Positions 5,932-13,071 are shown, counted from the first letter of the stretch. The stretch: 15,998 nt of DNA from CAZLGO01 sp964559295 (GCA_964559295.1 CAZLGO010000039.1:1-15998); one strand, 5' to 3'. Notes: generated by a model from the letters alone, not told the origin. Numbers and translations: made by a program.

Positions 5932-6033
5932 ACAATAATCGTTGCTCCAAGACAGATCATAGTAGAGGGTAAAACCTACGATGAGCTTCAAGATGCTGCA
6001 ATAAGAGTGGGATTGGCTATAACAGGACAATAA
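5932..6033 (+). pseudogene. Fragment of a second copy of the glycoprotein gene
   Basis: Reads TIIVAPRQIIVEGKTYDELQ then DAAIRVGLAITGQ, stop 6031-6033. It matches the last 33 residues of the protein at 1889-2437 at both protein and DNA level (for example GGTAAAACCTACGA in both). There is no start and no front part. The two copies of this 3' end bracket the HicA, nucleotidyltransferase, RelE and TumE block, and the differences are enough to say the copying is old. Confidence 0.8.
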
Positions 6034-6124
6034 CTTTCAATAATTTTTTCTTTTTTAGAAATCCAAGATTTTGGAATAACTTATTTTAAAAAACGAATTT
6101 TTGATGGTTACGCCACGAAGGCAA

Positions 6125-6137
6125 AACTTAAATAATT
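6125..6137 (+). promoter_or_regulatory. TATA box of the VapBC pair
   Basis: AACTTAAATAATT puts the transcript start near 6155. That leaves almost no leader before the ATG at 6155, or about 12 bases before the GTG at 6167. Confidence 0.45.
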
Positions 6138-6166
6138 CAGTATACAAATGACTCATGGTGGTAATT

Positions 6167-6406
6167 GTGACCAAATACAAGACCATAAAGGTAAGTCTTG
6201 AAACTTATGAGATGTTCAACAAATATGCTGGAGAGTTAAGGAAAAAAAGGAAAAAGTCTGTTTCTATAGATGATGTGATAAAAGAGCTTTTGATGAAGAA
6301 AAAGCTTAGTGAAATGGCAAGTTCATGGGATATTAGCAACGAAGAAGTTAAAGAGATAAAAAAAAGCTTGAAGAAGGCTTGGGGAAAATGGAGAAGATCG
6401 CTTTAG
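6167..6406 (+). CDS. vapB: VapB-type antitoxin
   Basis: A roughly 79-83 residue antitoxin before a PIN-domain toxin. The front, TKYKTIKVSLETYEMFNKYA, is a ribbon-helix-helix start: a strand KTIKVS then two helices with a turn near RKKRKKSVS and IDDVIKELLMKKK. This half should bind the operon's own promoter; the basic-acidic tail (SNEEVKEIKKSLKKAWGKW) should wrap the toxin. Start: GTG at 6167, with GGTGG (6157-6161) as ribosome site six bases away, gives the usual start; ATG 6155 adds MVVI. Its end overlaps the toxin gene by about 19 bases. Confidence 0.75.
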   Translation: MTKYKTIKVSLETYEMFNKYAGELRKKRKKSVSIDDVIKELLMKKKLSEMASSWDISNEEVKEIKKSLKKAWGKWRRSL

Positions 6407-6786
6407 ATACTGATATTGCAATCGATCTTTTGAGGGGAAAGCAAGAAACCGTGGATATAATCAGAAACTTAGAGAAAGATAACCTTCTGGCAACTACCGA
6501 CATAAATGCATTTGAGCTTTATTATGGTGCTTACCTTTCTAAAAGAGAAAAGGAAAATGTACTGGCAACCAAAGAATTTTTAAAGAGACTGATTTTATTA
6601 TCAACTGATGAAGAATCAATGGAAACTGCTGGACTTATCATGGCAAATTTAAAAGAAAAAGGTGAGATTTTGGATGTAAGAGATGTTTTGATAGCTGCCA
6701 TTTGCTTAACAAATGAATACAAAATTCTAACTAAGAACAAAAAGCATTTCCAGCGGGTTGATAAAAAATCGGTTTGCGAACTCTAA
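6388..6786 (+). CDS. vapC: VapC toxin, PIN-domain ribonuclease
   Basis: A 132-residue PIN-domain endoribonuclease. Acidic metal-binding residues are present and in order: D7 (IALDTDIAIDLLRG), E43 (TDINAFELYYGA), D99 (ILDVRDVLIAA), and the closing LTKNKKHF with N117, typical of the fourth position. VapC enzymes usually cut initiator tRNA or 23S rRNA; the target here is unknown. The start chosen is ATG 6388 (MEKIALDTD), because the catalytic aspartate then lies at the usual distance; a TTG at 6379 would add MGK. All four acidic or polar active-site positions are kept, so it should be active. It closes the toxin-antitoxin island. Confidence 0.9.
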   Translation: MEKIALDTDIAIDLLRGKQETVDIIRNLEKDNLLATTDINAFELYYGAYLSKREKENVLATKEFLKRLILLSTDEESMETAGLIMANLKEKGEILDVRDVLIAAICLTNEYKILTKNKKHFQRVDKKSVCEL

Positions 6787-6804
6787 ACTACCAAAAAGCG
6801 ATGA

Positions 6805-6963
6805 TCAGTCAGATTTGGAAGCAAGTTCCTCAAGAACTTTCTTTGGAAGCTTTTTGGCTATGCTCAGCTTTGTAGGACATCTTCCGAGTTTTATGTCTCT
6901 TTCTTTTGCAGCAGCTTTAAGATCAACGAATTTAATTTTTTTGATCAAATCCTCTTTTTTCAA
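6805..6963 (-). CDS. Small SAP-like basic protein with a TTG start
   Basis: A 52-residue basic protein: KKEDLIKKIKFVDLKAAAKE, then RDIKLGRCPTKLSIAKKLPK and a final helix VLEELASKSD. The arrangement (F/L..LK..AKE..I......TK..IAKKL) is that of a SAP-like or Rho-N-like helix-turn-helix, which often bind nucleic acid; a DNA/RNA-binding role is inferred. Start: a perfect GGAGGTGA (plus-strand 6968-6975) is followed by AAAA and TTG at 6963-6961. An ATG further up (6999) would give 64 residues but lies in front of this ribosome site, so TTG is preferred. Confidence 0.6.
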   Translation of the reverse strand: MKKEDLIKKIKFVDLKAAAKERDIKLGRCPTKLSIAKKLPKKVLEELASKSD

Positions 6964-6967
6964 TTTT

Positions 6968-6975
6968 TCACCTCC
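6968..6975 (-). promoter_or_regulatory. Perfect ribosome site deciding a TTG start
   Basis: GGAGGTGA on the minus strand, four bases before TTG 6963. It is the most complete ribosome site in the window and is the reason for choosing a TTG rather than the upstream ATG for the small SAP-like protein. Confidence 0.75.
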
Positions 6976-7013
6976 ATATTGTCCTTTGGGATCATCCAAT
7001 TTTAATTTTTCGG

Positions 7014-7026
7014 TTAATTTTATATC
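7014..7026 (-). promoter_or_regulatory. TATA box of the SAP-like gene
   Basis: GATATAAAATTAA on the minus strand, giving a transcript start near 6995. Because this start would lie just at the upstream ATG (6999), it supports the shorter protein. Confidence 0.5.
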
Positions 7027-7062
7027 ATAAAAAAAGTATATTCACATGCAAAAAATTCGATC

Positions 7063-7072
7063 TATTATAAAG
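7063..7072 (+). promoter_or_regulatory. TATA box of the amidohydrolase-UspA operon
   Basis: TATTATAAAG lies about 40 bases before ATG 7110; a transcript start near 7093 is expected. Confidence 0.45.
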
Positions 7073-7109
7073 CTGGTTTAATTACACCAAATGAAAGAAA
7101 GTTGGTTAT

Positions 7110-8264
7110 ATGATTACAATTGAAAATGGTAGGGTTCTCTACGGTGAAAATATGGAGATTATAGAGGGCAATGTTATAATTGATGATGATAAAATCATCG
7201 AGGTTACTAAAAACCTAAGAAAAGGAAAAAAAATCGATGCAAAGGGCTGTATCGTGGCACCAGCTTTTATAAATTCCCATGTGCATATAGGAGATTCTGT
7301 GGCTTTGGATGTTGGAGATGGTAAGAGCATAGAGAAAATCGTAAAACCACCACATGGCCTAAAACATAGGATTTTAAGAAAGACCCCAAAATCAAAGATC
7401 ATTGAATCAATGAGAAGATCCATGATTGAAATGCTCAAAAGAGGTACAACGACCTTTGTTGATTTTCGAGAAGGTGGGTTTGAAGGATTAAACCTTATCC
7501 ACGAAGCAGGAGAGAATACACCCATCAGAAAGATAGTATTAGGGCGTCACGAATCTTTTTTTGATGCTGATGCAAAAAAAGCTTATGTAAGAAAGATCAT
7601 AAAAAAACTTCTCCGAGAGTGTAATGGAATAGCTATAAGCGGATTTGCCGAGATCAGAGACGATTTAGCTTCCATGATCACAGACGCCTGCCACAGGCAG
7701 GATAAGATCTCTGCTATACATGTTGCAGAATACGAAGGTCTTCAAAAAGATTCCTTGAAAGAAACCTCTAAGACAGAGGTTGAAAGGGCTATAAAAGCTG
7801 GTTTTGATCTTTTAGTCCATCTTACAGCTCCAATGGGAAATGATCTAAAACTTATAGCAGAAAGTGGAAAATCTGTTGTTATCTGCCCAAGATCAAATGG
7901 GATCTTATCTTGCGGCATTCCTCCAATAAGGGACATGTTTGAGGAGGGTATAAATATCCTCCTGGGAACTGACAACGTGATGTTTAACTCCCCAGATATG
8001 CTAAGAGAGATGGAATATGCCCTAAAGGTCACCCGTGGGTACTACAGAGAATATTTTCCACCTCTTGAGATGTTTAAGACGGCAACCCTAAATGCTGCAA
8101 GAGCATTAAATCTTAATTTAGGCTGCATAAAAGAGGGTAAGATTGCAGATATTATGGTTGTAGAGCAGATCTCAGAGGATCCTATATTGTCCTTGATAAA
8201 CAGAACAGAATCGAAAAACATAATATGTGTGATCACAGAAGGTAACATAGTCTTTGGAGGGTAA
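7110..8264 (+). CDS. Amidohydrolase-superfamily metal-dependent hydrolase
   Basis: A 384-residue member of the chlorohydrolase/cytosine-deaminase branch, a zinc- or iron-dependent deaminase or amidohydrolase acting on a ring or amide in the cytoplasm. Visible marks: N-terminal small beta domain (1-50, ENGRVLYGENMEIIEG), metal-binding HxH at H57 and H59 (INSHVHIGDS), HVAE with H204 and E207, H237 (LLVHLTAP), and D288 (LLGTDNV). All four metal and catalytic positions are kept. The segment between is close to the usual length. The C-terminal beta part (IADIMVVEQ) completes the sandwich. The substrate cannot be told; related enzymes deaminate adenosine, S-adenosylhomocysteine or pterins. The UspA gene starts two bases after its stop, so the two form an operon. 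Confidence 0.8.
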   Translation: MITIENGRVLYGENMEIIEGNVIIDDDKIIEVTKNLRKGKKIDAKGCIVAPAFINSHVHIGDSVALDVGDGKSIEKIVKPPHGLKHRILRKTPKSKIIESMRRSMIEMLKRGTTTFVDFREGGFEGLNLIHEAGENTPIRKIVLGRHESFFDADAKKAYVRKIIKKLLRECNGIAISGFAEIRDDLASMITDACHRQDKISAIHVAEYEGLQKDSLKETSKTEVERAIKAGFDLLVHLTAPMGNDLKLIAESGKSVVICPRSNGILSCGIPPIRDMFEEGINILLGTDNVMFNSPDMLREMEYALKVTRGYYREYFPPLEMFKTATLNAARALNLNLGCIKEGKIADIMVVEQISEDPILSLINRTESKNIICVITEGNIVFGG

Positions 8265-8266
8265 GT

Positions 8267-8698
8267 ATGTATAAAAAAATATTGTTGCCTACAGATGGTT
8301 CAAAATTCGCTGAAAAAGCTGCAAAACATGCTATTTGGATTGCAGATTCAAGCGGTGCGGAGGTCATCGTTTTAAATGTTATTGAAACGTCAACGTTGGT
8401 TGGACTGCCAGCAGAAGATCTTATAGTAAGAATTAAGGAGATTTTAAAGGAGGAAGGGAAAAAAGCCCTTGAAAACATCTCAAATGTATTAAAAGAGAGT
8501 GGAAGGACTGTCAAGCTGACGCCCAAAACCAAAGAAGGTTCTCCAGCAGATGTGATACTTAAAACCATAAACGAGGAGAATATCGATCTTGTGGTGATGG
8601 GAACATCTGGAAAGACAGGTTTAGATAGGTTTTTATTGGGGAGTGTGGCTGAAAAGGTGGTGAAATCAGCAACGTGTCCTGTTTTGGTGGTACATTAG
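8267..8698 (+). CDS. Universal stress protein, ATP-binding type
   Basis: A 143-residue single UspA domain. It opens with MYKKILLPTDGSKFAEKA and has D10 at the usual place. The ATP motif is complete: G112-x2-G115-x9-G125-S126 (GTSGKTGLDRFLLGSVAEKV), as in the ATP-binding MJ0577 group. The last strand, CPVLVVH, closes the fold. It starts two bases after the amidohydrolase, so they share one transcript; a link between the two jobs is not known. UspA proteins act as dimers that sense or hold ATP during stress. A clear call. Confidence 0.92.
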   Translation: MYKKILLPTDGSKFAEKAAKHAIWIADSSGAEVIVLNVIETSTLVGLPAEDLIVRIKEILKEEGKKALENISNVLKESGRTVKLTPKTKEGSPADVILKTINEENIDLVVMGTSGKTGLDRFLLGSVAEKVVKSATCPVLVVH

Positions 8699-8720
8699 TA
8701 TCAGTACATTATATAGGGAT

Positions 8721-8738
8721 TAAAAATTTATTTTAAAG
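8721..8738 (+). promoter_or_regulatory. Promoter of the CBS-domain gene
   Basis: TAAAAATTTATTTTAAAG serves as an AT-rich TATA region, with AGGTG at 8753-8757 as ribosome site before ATG 8763. The gap of about 64 bases from the preceding gene shows that the CBS gene has its own start of transcription. Confidence 0.5.
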
Positions 8739-8762
8739 TTTTAACGTACAGTAGGTGTTACG

Positions 8763-9599
8763 ATGCTTGTGGAAGATATAATGTCAAAAGATATACACTA
8801 CATCAAGGTTCCAGGGAGCCGTTCGACTGCTTTGGATTTGATGAGAAAGAAAAAGATATCAGGGGTGCCTGTTGTAAAAAAGGGAACTAAAAAACTTGTT
8901 GGGATAGTCACAAGATCGGATCTTATTGAAGATCCAGAGGAAGAACAAATTGCTCTTATAATGACAAGGGATCCCATAACAACAACACCAGATGAGGATG
9001 TTAGGGAAGTTGCAAAGAAAATGGTGGAGCATAACATAAGAAGAGTCCCTGTAGTAGAGGATGGGGAACTTGTTGGCATAGTTACTGCTTATGATCTTAT
9101 AACAGAAGCACTCTCAACTATTGAGATTGGAGAACCTGTTGAAAAGTATATGTTAAAAAACATTCCAACAACATGGGAAGGAACTCCCTTAAATGTTGCC
9201 TTTGAGATAATGAGACATTTTAATCTGAAGGTGCTTCTTGCCTTAGACAAAGATGGAAAGCTTTCTGGAATACTCACCGAGACGGACTTTATAAATGAAA
9301 GTGAGGTTGTCTCAGAAAGGATCGTTCATAGTGCATCGGTTGGTACAGAGGGGGACAAATGGACATGGGACAGCAAAAGTGTATTGTATGTTACAAAAAA
9401 TCAGCTTAAAGTTTCTAATAAACAAGTCAGAGATGTTGCAACCACTAAAGTGGTTACAGTGACCCAGAGGACTTCTGTAACAGAATGCGCAAAAAAGATG
9501 AAACAAAAAAATATTGAGCAACTACCTGTGATAGATGCAGAGGGGGAACTTGTTGGACTTTTAAGAGCCAGTGATTTAATAAAAGCATTCAATGATTAA
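8763..9599 (+). CDS. Protein with four CBS domains
   Basis: A 278-residue protein made of two Bateman modules, or four CBS motifs: about 1-57 (VKKGTKKLVGIVTRSDL), 63-118 (DGELVGIVTAYDLI), 125-180 (KDGKLSGILTETDF) and 218-277 (AEGELVGLLRASDLI). CBS pairs bind adenine nucleotides such as AMP, ATP or S-adenosylmethionine and act as sensors. There is no attached enzyme domain, so it works alone or on a partner. The linker 181-216 (SERIVHSASVGTEGDKW) lies between the third and fourth motif and is unusually polar. Its stop overlaps or touches the next gene, which may be its partner. No missing key residues are evident. Confidence 0.85.
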   Translation: MLVEDIMSKDIHYIKVPGSRSTALDLMRKKKISGVPVVKKGTKKLVGIVTRSDLIEDPEEEQIALIMTRDPITTTPDEDVREVAKKMVEHNIRRVPVVEDGELVGIVTAYDLITEALSTIEIGEPVEKYMLKNIPTTWEGTPLNVAFEIMRHFNLKVLLALDKDGKLSGILTETDFINESEVVSERIVHSASVGTEGDKWTWDSKSVLYVTKNQLKVSNKQVRDVATTKVVTVTQRTSVTECAKKMKQKNIEQLPVIDAEGELVGLLRASDLIKAFND

Positions 9600-10023
9600 A
9601 ATGTCAGAAGCACTACTTCTCAAGATAACGACAAACGACGGAAACATAAGGATCATATCAAAAAATAGGGGCGAAGTGTCCATTAAAACCATAGAATTAA
9701 AACTTCTCATGGCGCATTGCTGGTGGGCTGAGCTTCCAGCTTTAGAGACGTTTTTTGAGGTTTTTGAAGGAATGATAAAAAATGCAATTTCTGATGTTTA
9801 CAACCACGAAAGTCTTATCATAGATTACAACTACAAAGCAAATGACACATTGGAAGATGCAACTAAGATTGAAATTGAAATAGAAGAGATTACAGCAGAC
9901 GGAAAGGAGTTTGATATAATAGGAAGATTTATAAAACTGGAAGGAGAAGACAGGAGAGGATTTTTAAAAAAGATCTCAAGCTTCAGAAGGAAAACTGAGG
10001 AACACATACACAAAAAACTTTAA
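9592..10023 (+). CDS. Conserved-looking protein of unknown function, paired with CBS gene
   Basis: I do not recognise this protein. It has 140-143 residues, is probably cytoplasmic (no membrane helix or signal), and has an opening strand-turn-strand (EALLLKITTNDGNIRIISKN), then a helix KTIELKLLMAHCWWAELPAL and FFEVFEGMIKNAISDVY, then strands (SLIIDYNYKAND, ATKIEIEIEEI) and a basic helical end (KKISSFRRKTEEHIHKKL). The AHCWWAELPALETFFE patch is unusual for its two tryptophans and cysteine. ATG 9592 overlaps the CBS gene by eight bases; ATG 9601 is just after its stop and equally plausible. No clear ribosome site precedes either, which points to coupling with the CBS gene. Its own stop overlaps the LarE-like gene's stop on the other strand by three bases. 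Confidence 0.65.
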   Translation: MIKMSEALLLKITTNDGNIRIISKNRGEVSIKTIELKLLMAHCWWAELPALETFFEVFEGMIKNAISDVYNHESLIIDYNYKANDTLEDATKIEIEIEEITADGKEFDIIGRFIKLEGEDRRGFLKKISSFRRKTEEHIHKKL

Positions 10024-11072
10024 TTGAGCCTTCTTATGTGGGGCAATACCTTCATCAACAATCTCCAAGCATCATCTTCATCTGAAACGCCTCTTGCTGC
10101 GATTTTACCTGTCTTAAATATATTTACATTCCTTTTTGATATTTCGATCATTAAAAACCCCATTCTATCAGAGCATTTTACATTTTCCACATTTTTAAGC
10201 TCTCTGCAGGTATCTTTGATGCTTATTTCATATGGAAGCTTAATCTCAAACATCGCCTTATTTTTTTCATTTTTGCATGGCTTGTAAACTGTTAAATTCC
10301 TTTTTGTAACGCTATATTCTTCAAAATCCAATGTAACATGTCTAAATCCTACAGACTTCAATTCAGAGCCTATATGATCCATGATCTTAGTGTTAAAAAA
10401 TTTCTTTCTATCTTCTACTTCAATTCTGGCGATTCCATCATGATCTCTGACTCTTACAAGTTCGATACCTGTGATGTTTTTTATCAGGTTTTCTGCATAT
10501 CTTATCCTGTTTATCCTCTTTCTGGTTATTTTGTTGTTATGAGGGATTCTGGTTGCAAGACAAGTTGTGGATGGAGGATATGGCATATCAAACATCTCCA
10601 ATGCCTCTTTTACATCTTCATTTGTCAATTCAGCATGAGCTAAAGGACTTAATATGTTTTTTTCATAATTAGCCACTATTCCAGGTCTATCCTCCATCAG
10701 ATCGCTGATATTGGTTCCATCAACGATTGCATCAAACCCCATCTTATTTGCAATGTCTCTTAACACTCCATACATCTTGCTTTTGCAGAGGTAACATCTA
10801 TCAGGATGGTTTGATGTGAAGGATTCATCCTTCAGGAGATCTTCTTTTACTACGATATGTTTGATACCAATTTTTTCCGCGACTTCGCTTGCCCTTTCAA
10901 TATCCTCGGGAAATAAAACCCCATTGTCAACTGTAACTGCCTTTGCTTCTTTACATGCGTCTTTCGCGATCTTTGCAACAAGCGTACTGTCTGCACCACC
11001 AGAAAATGCGACTAAAACCTTTTTATTTTTAATATATCCCTTTATTTTTTCTAATTTGTTTATTACTTTCAT
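10020..11072 (-). CDS. larE: LarE-family sulfur transferase (PP-loop), with C-terminal extension
   Basis: A 350-residue protein of the ATP-dependent sacrificial sulfur transferase (LarE) group, which activates a carboxylate and then donates sulfur. The PP-loop SGGADS lies at 28-33 (LVAFSGGADSTLVAKIAK). Then come a CxxC (RCYLC, C97 and C100), DGTN at 122-125, and C175 in STTCLATRIP. In LarE from Lactobacillus one cysteine at this place is consumed; other LarE proteins have three cysteines binding a 4Fe-4S cluster, and this pattern fits that second type. Residues about 265-354 form an extra domain (ending NIFKTGKIAARGVSDEDDAW) absent in usual LarE (about 270 residues). ATG 11072 is preferred; GTGA just before serves as its ribosome site. 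A GTG at 11084 would add four residues. It follows the TfuA-like gene directly; together they probably serve one pathway. Confidence 0.8.
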   Translation of the reverse strand: MKVINKLEKIKGYIKNKKVLVAFSGGADSTLVAKIAKDACKEAKAVTVDNGVLFPEDIERASEVAEKIGIKHIVVKEDLLKDESFTSNHPDRCYLCKSKMYGVLRDIANKMGFDAIVDGTNISDLMEDRPGIVANYEKNILSPLAHAELTNEDVKEALEMFDMPYPPSTTCLATRIPHNNKITRKRINRIRYAENLIKNITGIELVRVRDHDGIARIEVEDRKKFFNTKIMDHIGSELKSVGFRHVTLDFEEYSVTKRNLTVYKPCKNEKNKAMFEIKLPYEISIKDTCRELKNVENVKCSDRMGFLMIEISKRNVNIFKTGKIAARGVSDEDDAWRLLMKVLPHIRRLN

Positions 11073-11080
11073 AAGATATC

Positions 11081-11725
11081 TCACTTAATTTTCCTGATGT
11101 ATTCTAAGACAGCTATTGCATCTTCTCTTTTTATATCACGGCCTTTATCATCTAAAAATTTTCTCAATTCCCTGATTTTTTTTTTATCCATTTTCACATC
11201 CATAAAAACCCGATTGTAGGTTCTTTTTGGATAGTAAATGGATTTTGCAACATCAAGAAGTCTATAAAAATCTTCTTTAGATATTATACCTTGTTCGCAT
11301 GCTGTCTGGAAATTATATCTCATACTAACAAGTGCTTCTGAAAGCTGTTCCAGTGTTTCTGGATTAAAGACAACTGCAACGTCATCGTCTGATTCAATTA
11401 TGTCTTTTTTGTAGAGATTATAGACATAACCAACACCGATCACACCGAAATCATCAAGCTCAGATGCCCGAAGAGCTCCCATACTCGCCCCACCTACAAC
11501 AGTGACACCTCTTTTAAGAGCATATAATATCTCACGATGAGAAACCGCTGGCTGTTTGTGGAAAACACCGTCTATGATAGCTATTATATCTGGTTTATCT
11601 TTTAATGCAGCTATTATATCTCCTCTTTTTACAGGATGACGATAATCTGCATCTAAAATTTCAGAGGCTTCATCAGGATGCAACGAAGGTCCTGTAAATA
11701 CTATGATTTTTTGTTTGGAATACAA
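11081..11725 (-). CDS. tfuA: TfuA-like protein
   Basis: A 214-residue TfuA-domain protein. The core, IAIIDGVFHKQPAVSHREIL (about 50-69), YALKRGVTVVGGASMGALRA (about 70-90), SELDDFGVIGVG and then a YNLYKKDIIESDDDVAV box, is typical of this family. TfuA partners YcaO in making thioamides, as with the thioglycine of methyl-coenzyme M reductase in methanogens and methanotrophic archaea. No YcaO gene lies in this window. The start is TTG at 11725 with GGGTGG at proper spacing and no closer ATG. Its TGA stop (11081-11083) lies eight bases before the LarE-like ATG, so the two are one transcript. The TfuA call is good; the target is inferred only. Confidence 0.85.
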   Translation of the reverse strand: MYSKQKIIVFTGPSLHPDEASEILDADYRHPVKRGDIIAALKDKPDIIAIIDGVFHKQPAVSHREILYALKRGVTVVGGASMGALRASELDDFGVIGVGYVYNLYKKDIIESDDDVAVVFNPETLEQLSEALVSMRYNFQTACEQGIISKEDFYRLLDVAKSIYYPKRTYNRVFMDVKMDKKKIRELRKFLDDKGRDIKREDAIAVLEYIRKIK

Positions 11726-12036
11726 GATTTTTCCACCCTATGATTCTCGGTTTTTTGTATTACAAGATTGTCTTTTATTATGGAAGTCATCTCAAAAGTA
11801 TATTTATTGGAGACCCTATTTAAATTCATACCGTCCAAAGAGATAGATAACAAGCTTTAGAAGAAAATAGAACCTTATTTACCACCCCAAACCTGCAGCA
11901 GGTAGACCAAGAGTAGACGTGAAAACATTCAATGGTATATTATATGCCTTTTACTGGCTGTTGGTGGGACTTTCTATGGAAGTACGGAGTCAAGTTAACC
12001 GTCCAAAGATTACATCTTAAACTAGCCAGAGAAGGC

Positions 12037-12062
12037 GTATACAGTAAAAGTATACAGTAAAA
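12037..12062. repeat. 13-base tandem duplication in the transposase remnant
   Basis: GTATACAGTAAAA occurs twice in a row, at 12037-12049 and 12050-12062. In one copy only, the reading would continue as AREGVYSK then IFEI...; the second copy shifts the frame by one. It is direct evidence for decay by slippage. Confidence 0.85.
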
Positions 12063-12246
12063 TATCCGAGATTTTATTATCTAAGGTTATAAAACAGGAA
12101 AAAATAGACCTGAAAAAAATGTTTCATAGACACAAAGGACATACCTGCTAAAAAAAGGGAGTAAATCCACGATGATAGCTCCAGCGAACATACACGGTTC
12201 AAAACTTTATTTGCCCGCTATAAGGATTTTAAGATAAAAAGATCCA

Positions 12247-12274
12247 AAAGTAGACCTATTACAAGGTCTACTTT
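12247..12274. repeat. 11-base-pair perfect hairpin in the transposase remnant
   Basis: Arms AAAGTAGACCT (12247-12257) and AGGTCTACTTT (12264-12274) enclose the loop ATTACA. In the remnant it falls in the codons for the segment SKSRPITRSTLI. It may be chance or a relic of an element-specific structure. Confidence 0.6.
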
Positions 12275-12563
12275 GATTGTAGCAGACCATGCATTTGATT
12301 CACGGGATAAGGGATTACAACAGAAGAAGAGGTATGAGATCCAACATAGCCTTTAACAAAAAGAAACCCAAAGCTGGAAGACCTAAAAAGTTCGATAAAG
12401 AACTTTATAAAAATAGAAGCGCTATCGAAAGGTTTTTCAGTTGGATAGAAAGCTACAAAAAGATATTCCAAGATACGAGGTATTAGAAGAATCTTATGAT
12501 GGACTTGTTCAGCCAGCATGCTCCTTGATGCTATGGAGGGTTATGGATGACCTTTCTATATAA

Positions 12564-13071
12564 AATCAGAGTCAGAGTATAAAGTGCAAAGGATTATTGA
12601 AATCTCTTGGGATTTTTATGGATAAAAAAAATTTTTGATTGAATTCAAATTTATCGCAGAAAATCCATTTACACAAAAATATATGTCCAAAGAGACCCAA
12701 CGAAATATTGATAGATCTTTAACATCCCTAACGCGGTACAATAAAGCTTGTATATATTCCAAAAATCTCTGGGATGATGAGGACTTTAAAAAACTCGTTG
12801 AATGAAAAATCTTGCAAGAGCATATAAATTACTTTAGAAGGAAAAACCCCAAATAGGTAGAGGGTAAGGTATGGATAATCAGATCACGAAATAAAGGACA
12901 AAATTTTCTTACTTACAATTCCATGCACCGTATTTCTAAAGAGAAGACTCGCAGCGAACAGAAAGCAATATTATGAAAAAAGATCCAGAAATATCTTCTG
13001 AGCACATTAGTGTATTGAACTACTAAAAACACGAAATTTTATAAGAGCCACATATAATAGAAGGATAAAAA
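12564..13071 (+). pseudogene. Unidentified decayed gene region
   Basis: An in-frame piece from 12638 to 12850 reads IEFKFIAENPFTQKYMSKET then QRNIDRSLTSLTRYNKACIY then SKNLWDDEDFKKLVE, a TGA, and KILQEHINYFRRKNPK. This has the amino-acid balance of real protein and looks like a gene with one nonsense change. I do not recognise the family; the helical, basic-acidic pattern could be the front domain of an integrase or another enzyme, but that is a guess. The rest, about 12860-13071, shows only scraps (such as MKKDPEISSEHISVLNY at 12975). Confidence 0.45.

Larger units (their letters stand above)
11846..12563 (+). pseudogene. Decayed IS5-type transposase gene
   Basis: Pieces in all three frames follow the order of an IS5-family DDE transposase. 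Fragments: KIEPYLPPQ and PAAGRPRVDVKTFNGILYA (about 11868-11950); KYGVKLTVQRLHLKLAREGV (about 11980-12040); PANIHGSKL (about 12183-12209); TLIVADHAFDSR then IRDYNRRRGMRSNIAFNKKK (about 12270-12366); RPKKFDKELYKNRSAIERFF (about 12380-12440); and YEVLEESYDGLV with a closing helix (about 12478-12560). Several one-base shifts and a missing central part (between about 12150 and 12185) make it dead. A 13-base tandem duplication at 12037-12062 caused one of the shifts. No clear inverted terminal repeats were found, though a poor candidate exists near 11780 and 12608. Confidence 0.85.

Noticed and set aside
10024..11088. Plus-strand frames across the LarE-like gene
   Set aside because: Shadows of the minus-strand gene; their proteins have no family pattern.
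12289..12486. An open frame of 65 codons read as a gene
   Set aside because: Its ATG falls inside transposase sequence of another frame; the protein is the IS5-type C-terminal part and needs a frameshift at both ends.
11775..12625. Inverted terminal repeats of the IS5-type element
   Set aside because: The best pair, GAAGTCATCTCAAAAG near 11780 and the complement of CTCTTGGGATTTT near 12605, needs a three-base gap and several mismatches.
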